A DNA stretch of 47,202 nt from an uncultured Fibrobacterota bacterium (GTDB lineage: Bacteria > Fibrobacterota > Fibrobacteria > Fibrobacterales > Fibrobacteraceae): contig CAIRAY010000140.1 of assembly GCA_903876665.1 (NCBI GenBank), forward strand, positions 1-47,202. Reading direction: 5' to 3'. This document shows, in pieces, positions 1 through 8,692 of the stretch. A program made the translations under genes and the position numbers. Position 1 is the first letter of the stretch; every line of letters begins with the position of its first letter. Below the pieces are notes generated by a model, which saw only the letters and a list, made by a program, of their open reading frames with translations, was not told where the DNA came from and made no database searches.

Positions 1-173
1 GAATTTCCGCTGCTCGAAGGCAAAGTGCCAAGGGACGATGACGATTGTCCTACAGAGGACAATTCATCTACCGATGAGGATGGATTCTCCAAGGTCCCCT
101 CAGAGGAGGACGAGCTCAATTCCGCTTCCCAATCTATCCCCGCCGGATTGGTCCGGTCTACATCGGAGCAGGA
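1..173 (-). repeat. FISUMP 5' duplicated segment, copy 1
   Basis: Differs from 4794-4966 at only about three positions and is also close to 3059-3234. It encodes the lipobox-proximal leader (SDVDRTNP...) and the first Ser-rich spacer of the partial FISUMP gene. Confidence 0.85.
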
Positions 174-308
174 GGAGAGGAAAAGGAGGAGGGCAAGGAT
201 AGGGAACGCCCGCAGCCAGACTACCTCTGGGCGGTTACCATTTAACGATACGCGAAGTTCCTCGTTAAAATTTTCCAATATACCGATCCTTGCTTTTTCG
301 TTCTTCAT
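1..308 (-). CDS. FISUMP-family lipoprotein, N-terminal part (runs off the window)
   Basis: This is the 5' end of a gene whose remainder lies before position 1. Translation from the ATG at 308 gives a 40-45 residue N-terminal region ending in a hydrophobic stretch and lipobox LFLSSC, followed by SDVDRTNPAGIDWEAEL and the Ser-rich linker also found in the neighbouring complete FISUMP lipoproteins. The in-frame codons just upstream of 308 reach a TGA, so ATG 308 is the only sensible start. It begins 7 bp after the stop of the upstream FISUMP gene, so it is almost certainly the next member of the same operon. Its first 173 bases are nearly identical to 4794-4966. The C-terminal FISUMP domain is expected outside the window but is not seen. 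Confidence 0.8.
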   Translation of the reverse strand, partial: MKNEKARIGILENFNEELRVSLNGNRPEVVWLRAFPILALLLFLSSCSDVDRTNPAGIDWEAELSSSSSEGTLENPSSSVDELSSVGQSSSSLGTLPSSSGN

Positions 309-315
309 GGGTCAC

Positions 316-1791
316 TCAGTCCTTTAAGCACCGCACCGAGTTCCCGTCCGTTTGGAAATTACTGCTGCGGGCCAGACTCGCCCCAAGGTTCCCTATGTAT
401 CGACGCAAGGCATTGTTTCCATAGGAATAGGGTGTGGATGTCCACCAATAGGCGTAGTCGCCAAGAAGGCCGAAACCAGAACCGCCGCGGTAGCCACCGG
501 GCAAGGCAGAAAAACCGTTATCATCGGTTCCTGCAATTCCGCCAGCCGTCCACAAGGCGCTACTCGACTTTAGCTTGGTTCCTGCCGTGGCGGTCCCACC
601 TACTGCGGCTTCCAGGACATTCCACGCCGTGGTGTCGGGTAAATGCCAACCCATGGGACACACAGTCAAGGCTGTGGTGTAGTCGTACAATCTACCGTAG
701 GTCGTGCAGTTGCTGGCAAGGGTATCGTAGCACCAGGAATTGCCACTCGTGGGCGTGTAATTCAAGTTCTGCGCCATCCAGACTTGGGTGCCGATGGTCA
801 CAGTTCTGTAGACGTTCTCGGTGCAGCTCAATGTTTTTGCCGTGGAATCGTAGGGACAAGTTTGTGTGTTGGAGGCAACCACCGAAGAAGACGATATCGC
901 GCTCGAGGAGGATTGAACCACCGACGATGAGGATGCAGCAATAGCTCCCTTTAGACACCGGACCGAAAGGCCATTCGCTTGGGGATTGCCCCCGTTGTAA
1001 CCTACACCGGCACTACCGACGCGCATCTGCCTTGAAACTGCATATTGGGCGGAACCAGGGGATCCGGTCCACCAAGCTCCAGACTCGCCAAGCCTTCCGA
1101 AAATGCCCATACGATCTCCCCCCGGAAGAGCGGAAAAACCCCACTCATCGGTTCCGTTGTTCGTAATCCAAAGGGAACTGCTGGCCCGAAGCTTTGTCCC
1201 TGCCACACTGGATCCGCCCCCAGCATTTTCCAAAGTAGCCCATTCAGCATCGGAAGGGAGGTGCCACCCCGTGGGGCAGACCGTCAATGCCGTATTCCAG
1301 TCATACAGGCGACCATAAATTGTGCAGTTGGATGGGAGATCATTGTAGCACCAGGAATTTCCGCTACTGGGTTCGTACTCAAGATTTTTCGCCATCCAGG
1401 TTTGGGTTCCAATAACCACCGTTGGATAACTCACGCTATCCCGGGTGTCAATAAATGTCGCACCGTAAATTATACCATGACTGGAGGATGAACTGGATTG
1501 CACCGAAAAACTGGATGCAACGGAGGATGAGCCGTCCATGGAGGAGGATTGATTCTGGGAGGCCCCCTCCGAGGAGGAGGAATTCATTTTTGCGTTCCAG
1601 TCAATCCCTGCGGGATTGGTCCGGTCCACATCGGAGCAGGAGAATAGGAGAAGAAGAAGGGCGCAGAGAGCAAGGCTAGTGGAACGATTTAAAGTCCTAT
1701 AGCTAACATTCTCCACAATGCTATGTCCGTTCATCTCTTTCCAATTTTCCACTGTTGAGTTCCTTGGCTTTTCGCTTTTTTCAGAACGCAC
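316..1791 (-). CDS. Two-domain FISUMP (Fib_succ_major) lipoprotein A
   Basis: Predicted secreted lipoprotein, 491 aa. Lipobox LLFSC places the lipidated Cys at about residue 52. A Ser-rich linker follows, then FISUMP domain 1 (about 107-282), a short poly-Ser linker (about 283-307) and FISUMP domain 2 (about 308-491). Each domain shows the family signatures VVIGTQ.WMA.NL, YGRLYD, CP.GWHLP, GFSALPGG, WWT and SVRCLK. The function of FISUMP domains is unknown; they are abundant on Fibrobacter cell surfaces. The start is GTG at 1791, directly after the TGA of gene B. It is supported because the residues after it align with the N-terminal leader of the partial gene at 308. An internal ATG at 1734 is the alternative. 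Co-oriented and tightly packed with its paralogues. Confidence 0.85.
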   Translation of the reverse strand: MRSEKSEKPRNSTVENWKEMNGHSIVENVSYRTLNRSTSLALCALLLLLFSCSDVDRTNPAGIDWNAKMNSSSSEGASQNQSSSMDGSSSVASSFSVQSSSSSSHGIIYGATFIDTRDSVSYPTVVIGTQTWMAKNLEYEPSSGNSWCYNDLPSNCTIYGRLYDWNTALTVCPTGWHLPSDAEWATLENAGGGSSVAGTKLRASSSLWITNNGTDEWGFSALPGGDRMGIFGRLGESGAWWTGSPGSAQYAVSRQMRVGSAGVGYNGGNPQANGLSVRCLKGAIAASSSSVVQSSSSAISSSSVVASNTQTCPYDSTAKTLSCTENVYRTVTIGTQVWMAQNLNYTPTSGNSWCYDTLASNCTTYGRLYDYTTALTVCPMGWHLPDTTAWNVLEAAVGGTATAGTKLKSSSALWTAGGIAGTDDNGFSALPGGYRGGSGFGLLGDYAYWWTSTPYSYGNNALRRYIGNLGASLARSSNFQTDGNSVRCLKD

Positions 1792-3372
1792 TCAATATTT
1801 CCAACACCGCACAGAGTGTCCGCCAGCCTGAGTGTAGCTAAAGTGGTATGTGTTGGCGCTGCTAAAGTCCATGTCCAAGTATAGCGCATTTGCACTCCCA
1901 TCGGCTGTTGATGTCCACCAGACACCGTTGCTACCAAGGGCGACGAAACTCGAGCCATTGTAATAGCCACCTGGCAAGGCCGAAAAACCATAATCATCCG
2001 TTCCGTTACCGCTACTGTTCCACCCCGAGATTGCCTTGAGCTTGGTTCCTGCCGTGGCTGTTCCTCCCACCGAATCCTCAAGGGCAACCAATACCCCATC
2101 GCTGGGCAAATGCCAGCCCGTTGGGCACGCAGTCATGGCTGTGGAATAGTCGTATAGCCGCCCATATTTTTGACAGTTTTCCAAAGAATCGTTAAAGCAT
2201 CGGGCAAAGGTTCCGGTAGATGAATAGTTGAGATTTTCAGCCATCCAGGTCTTTCCACCAATCGCCGCAGTTTTGTACATCAACCCATCGCGACAATCGG
2301 TAACCGTATTCACACCATCAATATTTATGCAGGTAGCAGACGAGGAAGAGGAAGACCCGACAATGGATGAAGATGTCCCTGCAACGGATGAACTTGACTG
2401 AGCGAGGCTCGATGATGATGCGACTACCGATGAGCTTGACGGCGCAAAGCTGGATGAGGAGGAGACTACAGAACTTGAACCCGCTCCCTTCACGCACCGC
2501 ACGGATAATCCCCAGGCACCCGAATAGGATGCGCGGCCAAGACCTGCACTAGCCGAGTTCATGGTTCGCGCAAAAACGACAAGGTTATCTGGCGTGGCTG
2601 TCCACCAATATCCCATGCTACGAATATTGGCAAAGTTATTGACCACCTGCTCGAAGACACCCCCAGGGAGAGCGGAAAAACCATGGGCATCTTTTCCGTT
2701 ATTTGTTACCCAAAGAGCATTATTGGCTTTGAGCTTCGTGCCAGCGACAGATACTCCGCCCACTTCGCCTTCCAAAGCGACCCAATCCGAATCGGAAGGG
2801 AGGCGCCATCCGGTGGGACAGGCCGTCATCGCTGCGTTCCAGTCGTACAATCGACCATAGTTTGCGCAGTTTGAAATCGAATCATTATTATAGCACCACG
2901 CATTTCCACTGACGGGCTTATAGTTCAGGTTTTTAGCCATCCAGGTCTGGGAACCAATGACCACCGTCGGGTAAGAGGCATTATCACGGATGTCGATCAA
3001 GTTAGCACCATAAATAATTGCAATACTGGAGGAGGAAGCAACCGGAGCCATGGAACTGGAATTCCCGCTGCTCGAAGGCAAAGTGCCAAGGGACGATGAC
3101 GATTGTCCTACAGAGGACAATTCATCCACCGATGAGGATGGATTCTCCAAGGTCCCCTCAGACGACGAGGACGAACTCAATTCAGCTTCCCAATTAATCC
3201 ACGCCGGATTCGCTCGGTCCACATCGGAGCAGGAGGAGAGGAAAAGGAGGAGCGCAAGGATCGTGAACGCACAAAGGACATCGGCAGGGAGTGTCATTCC
3301 CGGAAACTGAATTACCGGAGCTTTTTGCATCGCGCGAAGTTCATCGTTTAATTTTTCCACAATACAATCCAT
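1792..3372 (-). CDS. Two-domain FISUMP lipoprotein B
   Basis: 526 aa predicted lipoprotein with lipobox LFLSSC (Cys about residue 48), then SDVDRANP, a Ser-rich spacer, FISUMP domain 1 (about 119-295), a poly-Ser linker (about 295-350) and FISUMP domain 2 to the C terminus ending SVRCWKY. Domain 1 is very close to domain 1 of gene C, whereas domain 2 is much more divergent. ATG 3372 is the only in-frame start near the homologous leader: the sequence upstream still aligns with the start region of the partial gene (AAGAACGAAAA at both) but has no in-frame start codon. The stop abuts the GTG of gene A. A surface role is inferred from the lipobox and the family. Confidence 0.85.
   Translation of the reverse strand: MDCIVEKLNDELRAMQKAPVIQFPGMTLPADVLCAFTILALLLFLSSCSDVDRANPAWINWEAELSSSSSSEGTLENPSSSVDELSSVGQSSSSLGTLPSSSGNSSSMAPVASSSSIAIIYGANLIDIRDNASYPTVVIGSQTWMAKNLNYKPVSGNAWCYNNDSISNCANYGRLYDWNAAMTACPTGWRLPSDSDWVALEGEVGGVSVAGTKLKANNALWVTNNGKDAHGFSALPGGVFEQVVNNFANIRSMGYWWTATPDNLVVFARTMNSASAGLGRASYSGAWGLSVRCVKGAGSSSVVSSSSSFAPSSSSVVASSSSLAQSSSSVAGTSSSIVGSSSSSSATCINIDGVNTVTDCRDGLMYKTAAIGGKTWMAENLNYSSTGTFARCFNDSLENCQKYGRLYDYSTAMTACPTGWHLPSDGVLVALEDSVGGTATAGTKLKAISGWNSSGNGTDDYGFSALPGGYYNGSSFVALGSNGVWWTSTADGSANALYLDMDFSSANTYHFSYTQAGGHSVRCWKY
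3059..3234 (-). repeat. FISUMP 5' duplicated segment, copy 2
   Basis: Homologous to 1-173 and 4794-4966, with one 3-bp insertion and more substitutions than the other pair. It encodes the leader and first Ser-rich spacer of gene B. Confidence 0.8.
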
Positions 3373-3397
3373 TGACTTTTCGTTCTTCTGGACACAC

Positions 3398-5032
3398 TCA
3401 GTTCTTCAAGCACCGCACCGAGAACCCATAGATTTTACCGTCGTAGCTGTGGGTCACAATCGCGTTCCCGTTAAACATGTCCCGGTGGTACGCATTATTA
3501 CCAAATGGCGTAGCTGTCCACCAGAGGCCGTAATTGCCAACATTACCGAATGTGGTACCGTAGTAGAATCCACCAGGCAAAGCGGAAAACCCGTAATTGT
3601 CGGTTCCGTTACCGCTACTGTTCCAACCCGATTTGGCCTTAAGCATTGTTCCTGCAACCGTCGCTCCACCCACCGCGGATTCCAAAACGCTCCACGCCGT
3701 GGTGTCGGGCAAATGCCAACCCGTAGGGCATGACGTCATTGCTGTTGCATAATCATACATTCGCCCATATTGATTACAGGTTATGGAGTCGTTATAGCAC
3801 TTTGAGGTGCCGGTTGCCGGTGTGTAATTCAAGTTCTGTGCCATCCAGGTCTGGGTGCCGATTACGACCGTCTGGTAGGTTTTGGAATCACGGATGTCCG
3901 TTAAAATGCCATAAGAAATGCTTGACGAGGACGAGGTCGCGGCAACCGACGAGCTAGACGCCACAACCGAGGACGAAACAGGACTAGCCGAGGACGAAGA
4001 CCCAGAAATCGACGAGGAGACTACTGTCGAGGAGGATATTGCGATCGAAGAGGAGGATGCGACAACCGAAGAACTAGACGCAGTAACAGACGACGACAGA
4101 GCTACAGATGAGCTTGATGCCACTACAGTAGATGATGATGGACTCATCGACGACGAAGACGCAACCACCGATGAGCTTGACTGTGCAACGCTTGATGAGG
4201 AGGAGACTACTGAGCTTGAAGCCGCTCCCTTCACGCACCGCACGGATAATCCCCAAGCGCCCGAATAGGTATTGCGACCAAGACCAGCACTAGCCGAGTT
4301 CATTGTTCGCGCATAAACATAAAGGTTATTTGGTGTAGCTGTCCACCAATATCCCATGCCACGAATACTGGAAAAGTTATTTACAACCTGCTCAAAGACT
4401 CCCCCAGGGAGAGCGGAAAAACCATAGGCATCCGTTCCGGTGTTGGTTGTCCAAAGAGAATTGTTGGCTTTGAGCCCCTTCCCTGCGGATCCTCCTACAA
4501 AAGATTCCAAGGCGACCCAATCCGAATCGGAAGGGAGGCGCCATCCAGTGGGGCAGGCCGTCATCGCTGCGTTCCAGTCGTACAATCGGCCATAGTTTGC
4601 GCAGTTTGAAATCGAATCATTATTATAGCACCAAGCATTTCCGCTAGTGGGTTTATAGTTCAGGTTTTTGGCCATCCAAGTCTGGGTACCAATGACCACC
4701 GTCGGGTAAGAGGAATTATCACGGATGTCGATCAAGGTCGCACCATAAATAATCGCATTACTGGAAGAGGAAACAGCAGCAACAATGGAACTGGAATTTC
4801 CGCTGCTCGAAGGCAAAATGCCTAGGGACGATGACGATTGTCCTACAGAGGACAATTCATCCACCGATGAGGATGGATTCTCCAAGGTCCCCTCAGAGGA
4901 GGACGAGCTCAATTCCGCTTCCCAATCTATCCCCGCCGGATTGGTCCGGTCTACATCGGAGCAGGAAGTAAGGAGGAAGGCAAATACACCCACCACAAAA
5001 ATCAGGAAAAAGAGGTGTAGAATCGCCTTCAT
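3398..5032 (-). CDS. Two-domain FISUMP lipoprotein C with long poly-Ser linker
   Basis: 544 aa from ATG 5032, chosen because a signal peptide starts there, lipobox FLLTSC follows, and a GAAGGG ribosome site lies about 10 nt upstream. The reading frame stays open to 5089, but that extension only overlaps the CsgG-like gene. Domain order: SDVDRTNP leader, Ser-rich spacer, FISUMP 1 (about 92-268), a roughly 103-residue linker made of runs such as VVASSSSVA, FISUMP 2 (about 373-544, ending SVRCLKN). It starts 4 bp after the stop of the CsgG-like gene, so the two are probably co-transcribed. The antisense of the linker looks like an acidic ORF but is an artefact. Confidence 0.85.
   Translation of the reverse strand: MKAILHLFFLIFVVGVFAFLLTSCSDVDRTNPAGIDWEAELSSSSSEGTLENPSSSVDELSSVGQSSSSLGILPSSSGNSSSIVAAVSSSSNAIIYGATLIDIRDNSSYPTVVIGTQTWMAKNLNYKPTSGNAWCYNNDSISNCANYGRLYDWNAAMTACPTGWRLPSDSDWVALESFVGGSAGKGLKANNSLWTTNTGTDAYGFSALPGGVFEQVVNNFSSIRGMGYWWTATPNNLYVYARTMNSASAGLGRNTYSGAWGLSVRCVKGAASSSVVSSSSSVAQSSSSVVASSSSMSPSSSTVVASSSSVALSSSVTASSSSVVASSSSIAISSSTVVSSSISGSSSSASPVSSSVVASSSSVAATSSSSSISYGILTDIRDSKTYQTVVIGTQTWMAQNLNYTPATGTSKCYNDSITCNQYGRMYDYATAMTSCPTGWHLPDTTAWSVLESAVGGATVAGTMLKAKSGWNSSGNGTDNYGFSALPGGFYYGTTFGNVGNYGLWWTATPFGNNAYHRDMFNGNAIVTHSYDGKIYGFSVRCLKN
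4794..4966 (-). repeat. FISUMP 5' duplicated segment, copy 3
   Basis: Nearly identical to 1-173. It encodes the leader and first Ser-rich spacer of gene C. Identity stops abruptly upstream of it at the signal-peptide coding part, which differs between the genes. Confidence 0.85.
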
Positions 5033-5036
5033 CGCA

Positions 5037-6032
5037 TTATTTCCCTTCGGGCAAGAACCACAGGATGGCTCCCACAACGAAAGCGCCAATGGAAACTCCT
5101 TTTCCCGCTAAGCGTCCGGTCTTCGCCAATTCAAGGTTGTCCCAAGCGGCCTCGGTTTCCTTTTGGTTGCCTGCATCAAAAGCCAGGTCATAGTCCTTAG
5201 CATACCCTACGGCCTTGGAATCGAAATAGTAACCACCACCGGCACCCAAAAGCGCGGATCCCCAAAGCGCAATGGCGATTTTTCGTTTCAGCGACATCGA
5301 AGTCTTCTGGACCTTGGGCACAGGGGCCACCTTTGGCTCAGCGGCCGCCAGCGCAGCTGTCTGGGAAGGAGTAGCCAAGGAAGATGCAAAGGTTTCGGGA
5401 GGAAGCGTAACAGGTGCGACGACGGCAGGGGTGGCCACGGGTTCCTCGATCACAGGGGCACCTCCGAAAACTGCATTAACCAGCTTTTGGGCTCCCTGGG
5501 AGCAGATGAACTTATAAACTTGGTACAGGTCGCCTTCCTTGGAAACCTCCACCGTCTGGACGATCTGGCCCGAGGCCACATCAATGTAATCGATGCGGAA
5601 GGCATATTCGGGACCGAATTTTACGATGTTGCCCGCAACGATGTTGTCCACACCCAGAAGCTGCCCCATCTGCACTTGGCACTCGCTTGAGTTGCATGCG
5701 CCAGATTGCTGGAACCCCTGTTCCTTAAGGATGAAATCCATTTTGCCACGGTCCAACAAAGTGAAGGCCTTGGTGGCAAGGAGCTCACCAGAAAACTTAC
5801 CGGTAATAAAATTCAACTGCTCCGGGGTCATGTTCTTGTCGCCCACAAAGGGGATCACCGCAATGTTGGGGCGAGTTGCCTTGGGAGTGGTAGTGGGCGG
5901 AGCTGGTGGCGCTGGTGGCGCGACAGACAAGGAAGCTGAGACAGCCTGTGCGGAGTCCACAGGAACTCCTTCCGCATACAAATTCAGCGAAAGGCCCAAG
6001 ACCATCATAATTAAAACCAACTTAGCGTTCAC
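5037..6032 (-). CDS. CsgG-like domain envelope protein 1
   Basis: 331 aa with a signal peptide (cleavage after about LYA, residue 20), a Pro-rich spacer, and an alpha/beta domain (about 53-190) starting NIAVIPFVGD with LLDRGKMDFILKEQGFQ and CNSSECQVQMGQLLGVDNIVAG. This is the pattern of the CsgG / LpoB-like family, which works in envelope assembly or outer-membrane export. Two hydrophobic segments near the C terminus (about 252-270 and 308-325) are not typical of CsgG itself. The start is GTG 6032 with AGGAG five bases upstream. The paralogue at 7548-8612 has the same GTG arrangement. The gene heads the FISUMP array, which suggests a role with those lipoproteins (inference). Confidence 0.7.
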   Translation of the reverse strand: MNAKLVLIMMVLGLSLNLYAEGVPVDSAQAVSASLSVAPPAPPAPPTTTPKATRPNIAVIPFVGDKNMTPEQLNFITGKFSGELLATKAFTLLDRGKMDFILKEQGFQQSGACNSSECQVQMGQLLGVDNIVAGNIVKFGPEYAFRIDYIDVASGQIVQTVEVSKEGDLYQVYKFICSQGAQKLVNAVFGGAPVIEEPVATPAVVAPVTLPPETFASSLATPSQTAALAAAEPKVAPVPKVQKTSMSLKRKIAIALWGSALLGAGGGYYFDSKAVGYAKDYDLAFDAGNQKETEAAWDNLELAKTGRLAGKGVSIGAFVVGAILWFLPEGK

Positions 6033-6132
6033 AATATCTCCTGTGGAATAATGACGAAAAAGACAAAAAAAATTGTGCGAAACATAGAAAAGAATCTAAA
6101 CGCTCCCACTTTGCGAAAATGGGAAAATGACA

Positions 6133-6708
6133 TCAGTCCAAGGCGGCCTTGGCCAATTGGTCCACCAGTTCGTTCCAAGGATCTCCGGAATGCGCCACAA
6201 TCTTCTCAAAACGACTGTCCCCAAGAATCGGAATCACAGACTCCTGATACCTCTTGGCAATTTCACTGTTGGCTTTCCACTCCCGCAACGCCCAATGGGC
6301 AAGCCCCTCGTAATCGTGGCAAATGGTGGCAGCCTTTCCTTGCGCAAATAGCCATTCGATGGCGCGGACTGCAGCCTCACATTCGCCATCAATATTTCGG
6401 GAAAGGGCAGGCTCGTGAGTTTTTCCGGAACCGCGGGCGACTTCTCTGCCAGCTTCTATGGCAACCCAGGCCCAACCCGCCTCTGCTTTACCCGGACGGA
6501 AGGATCCATCCACATACACGCGGAGTCCCGGAGGGGGGGCTTGCGGAGGTGCTGAAATGCCAGACCACAATTCGGCCTCAGCGCGGGTAGAAAAGCTTTT
6601 AAAAAGGGCACCGGCCTTCCCGTGCACAGCGCGCTCGCACTCTGTCCAAGTGGTAAAAACCCTTGCAGGAAGAGGCATGCGGACTGCGTAGAATTTAGGC
6701 TTGACCAT
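6133..6708 (-). CDS. rnhA: Ribonuclease HI with N-terminal hybrid-binding domain
   Basis: 191 aa. Residues 1-48 (KFYAVR, VFTTWTECERAVHG, FKSFSTRAEAELW) match the caulimovirus-viroplasmin-like hybrid-binding domain of eukaryote-type RNase H1. Residues 62-190 are the RNase H fold. All four catalytic acidic residues can be placed: D67 (VYVDGSF), E109 (DGECEAA), D132 (CHDYEG) and D183 (ELVDQLA), with H173 in the expected flexible loop. It cleaves RNA in RNA-DNA hybrids. It lies 19 bp after the lipoprotein gene at 6728 and may share its transcript. The downstream gap 6033-6132 holds a weak hairpin (TCCCACTTT/AAAATGGGA) that could be a terminator. Confidence 0.9.
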   Translation of the reverse strand: MVKPKFYAVRMPLPARVFTTWTECERAVHGKAGALFKSFSTRAEAELWSGISAPPQAPPPGLRVYVDGSFRPGKAEAGWAWVAIEAGREVARGSGKTHEPALSRNIDGECEAAVRAIEWLFAQGKAATICHDYEGLAHWALREWKANSEIAKRYQESVIPILGDSRFEKIVAHSGDPWNELVDQLAKAALD

Positions 6709-6727
6709 TAGCGCGCAAACTTAGAAA

Positions 6728-7528
6728 CTACTGGCACTCGTCGTACCAACCGATTTCGTAAAGATTGAGGGTTGCTGGAACAGCCGGCGACGGAGCCTTG
6801 ATTTCAACATGATCAAAGTTCATCGCATAGTAAGCCTGATCACCTGGCTGGGGGCGAGTCTCCCAGGAGGGCATGTAAAACTCACTGAACAACATCCGCA
6901 CCGTGGTTTTTGTGGCTGCAATGGGTAAAGCATAGGAATATTCAGCATTTAGTCCCGAAGACACATCGAGGCCTATTTTCCAATTCTTCGCCGTTTGGTA
7001 GGTAAAGCAGAAACCCAAATGGGAAGATATATCTGTGTTTCCCGCAGGCCACCTAAAACCCCACCCCGCCCAGTCTGAAGAACTTTGACAGGGGATTGCG
7101 CAGGAAAAAGCCAGAGACACGAATTGATTGGCGTTGGTTGCCACATTGGCATCGAATTCACCTTCCAACGGCGAAACCGTAGTGGTAACTGCAGCATCAG
7201 GATTTAGGTAGGTCCACCACATAATTCCTGATGAGCCATTAGGAGTCCAAATAGAACCCGGGGTGTAAACGGTATCCGTCGGGGGAATAATTACGCTCAC
7301 ACTTGAGCTAGAAGAAAGCCCTAGGGTGGTGCTGGAATTTGCACTGCTGGTGCTTATGCTACTTGTGTTAGCATCGCTGGACCCTGCTCCAGGGTTTCGG
7401 TGAGTCGCATTATAGTCACTCGGACTCATGATGTCATGAGTGGCCTGATCGGGTGTAGCTGTATCAATCGTGGTACAACCCGTGAAAAAATTGATAACCA
7501 GAGGAAGGACGAAATAAATTTTTTGCAT
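6728..7528 (-). CDS. Secreted lipoprotein of unknown function, Ser-rich linker
   Basis: 266 aa from ATG 7528. A GGGAG site sits 8 nt before it; the ATG at 7534 is too close to that site, and the frame open to 7588 overlaps the CsgG-like 2 gene. It has a signal peptide with lipobox FFTGC, then a Ser/Thr-rich linker (SSISTSSANSS, LGLSSSSSVSV) typical of Fibrobacterota, then a Trp- and aromatic-rich C-terminal region (about 90-266) ending LNLYEIGWYDEC. That region could be a beta-sandwich such as a carbohydrate-binding module, but I do not recognise a family. It follows CsgG-like 2 directly. Confidence 0.7.
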   Translation of the reverse strand: MQKIYFVLPLVINFFTGCTTIDTATPDQATHDIMSPSDYNATHRNPGAGSSDANTSSISTSSANSSTTLGLSSSSSVSVIIPPTDTVYTPGSIWTPNGSSGIMWWTYLNPDAAVTTTVSPLEGEFDANVATNANQFVSLAFSCAIPCQSSSDWAGWGFRWPAGNTDISSHLGFCFTYQTAKNWKIGLDVSSGLNAEYSYALPIAATKTTVRMLFSEFYMPSWETRPQPGDQAYYAMNFDHVEIKAPSPAVPATLNLYEIGWYDECQ

Positions 7529-7547
7529 GACCATTTCTCCCAATGAA

Positions 7548-8612
7548 TCAGAAGCGAACTTGAACAGCCATAAAACCAGGCAGAGCAAATGCGCTCACCC
7601 GCGAAGTGACCACTGGGCCGGTCCCGCTTGGCCATAACAAAAGAGCGCCGCTCACAGCGGCAGAAAATCCACCGAAGCCGTAGCAGATGTTGCGGTATAG
7701 GGCAAACGCCTTGGCCTTGTTTTTATTGTCCGTATAATCCCGCCAAAGTAAATCAGCTGTGGAGCTATTGAAGGTTGCGAGACCATAATTGTCCGCGATA
7801 TAGGTATCGTAGGAAGCTTGGTTTGCGTTCCGGTCGATCTGGCGCAGTCGGGCCTGTTCATTAAAAAAGGCACCGGAACCAAATGACAGAAGACTCACGC
7901 CCGCGCCAATGGACCCGACCACAGTCTGCCAAGCCCAGGGTTTGGAGACTGACGGGGCCGGGGTTGCCACCGCAAGCTTGGCCTGAGTTGCTGCAGGTGC
8001 TACAGAGGAGGAAAATTCCGGCTCTCCGTTGGATCGGAATAGTTTCGTTGATTCCGGGATTGTCTCGGCAATGTCTGGAGAAGCACCAGGAAGGGTGATT
8101 CCCAAAACCGCTTCCACCAGCTTGTTGGCGCCCTGGGAACAAATGGATTTGTACACCTGAAAAAGATCGCCGCTTTTGGAAATCTCAACGGTATTGACAA
8201 TTTGCCCTGAGGTCACATCGATAAACTCGATATGAAAAGCGTATTCCGGTCCAAACTTGACAATGTTGCCCGCAACGATGTTGTCCACTCCCAACAGTTG
8301 TCCCATTTGTACCTTGCATTCGCTGGAGTTGCAAGCGCCGGACTGCTGAAATCCCTGCTCTCTGAGAAGAAAATCCATTTTCCCGCGATCTAGAACGGTA
8401 AAGGCCCCGGTTTTTAATAGTTCGGCGGCGAATTTTCCCGTGATGAAACTCAGCTGCTCTGGGGTCACATTGGAATCCCCCACGAAGGGAATCACCGCAA
8501 TATTCAGGCGCTTGGCTGGGGGAACGATGGAAGGGCTGAGCGAAGGGGTTTGCGCGAATAAATTCACAACCAAGCCTAGGCTGAAAACTAAAACAAACAC
8601 CCTCAAATTCAC
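7548..8612 (-). CDS. CsgG-like domain envelope protein 2
   Basis: 354 aa, a paralogue of the protein at 5037-6032. It has a signal peptide ending NLFA, then LNIAVIPFVGD, LDRGKMDFLLREQGFQQSG, CNSSECKVQMGQLLG and DNIVAGNIVKFGPEYAF (domain about 37-175), a low-complexity Ala/Pro stretch, and a C-terminal part with two hydrophobic segments (WQTVVGSIGAGVSLLSFG and CYGFGGFSAAVSGALLL). The start is GTG 8612, matching the paralogue, with GGAGG four bases upstream; an ATG at 8630 would put that site inside the gene. The stop lies 19 bp before ATG 7528 of the next lipoprotein. An IS element has inserted 67 bp upstream of the start. Confidence 0.7.
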   Translation of the reverse strand: MNLRVFVLVFSLGLVVNLFAQTPSLSPSIVPPAKRLNIAVIPFVGDSNVTPEQLSFITGKFAAELLKTGAFTVLDRGKMDFLLREQGFQQSGACNSSECKVQMGQLLGVDNIVAGNIVKFGPEYAFHIEFIDVTSGQIVNTVEISKSGDLFQVYKSICSQGANKLVEAVLGITLPGASPDIAETIPESTKLFRSNGEPEFSSSVAPAATQAKLAVATPAPSVSKPWAWQTVVGSIGAGVSLLSFGSGAFFNEQARLRQIDRNANQASYDTYIADNYGLATFNSSTADLLWRDYTDNKNKAKAFALYRNICYGFGGFSAAVSGALLLWPSGTGPVVTSRVSAFALPGFMAVQVRF

Positions 8613-8679
8613 AACACCTCCAAGGCGCACCAGTAGCTTTGGCCATTTTATTTTGGCCTAATATAGCTTTTCGCCAGGA

Positions 8680-8692
8680 GGGCACCTCTAAA
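8680..8692. repeat. Terminal inverted repeat, left end of IS5-family element
   Basis: GGGCACCTCTAAA, a perfect 13-bp complement of 9920-9932. AGGA lies immediately outside. Confidence 0.85.

Noticed and set aside
3918..4268. Long acidic plus-strand ORF rich in Asp/Glu/Thr opposite the FISUMP C linker
   Set aside because: It is the antisense of poly-Ser codons (TCC/TCG/TCA give GAx/CGA), lies fully inside a well-supported gene, and has no ribosome site.
1..5000. Recurrent similar segments that might suggest a CRISPR or satellite array
   Set aside because: Spacing is about 1.7-3 kb, the repeats are coding, and they belong to duplicated FISUMP genes.
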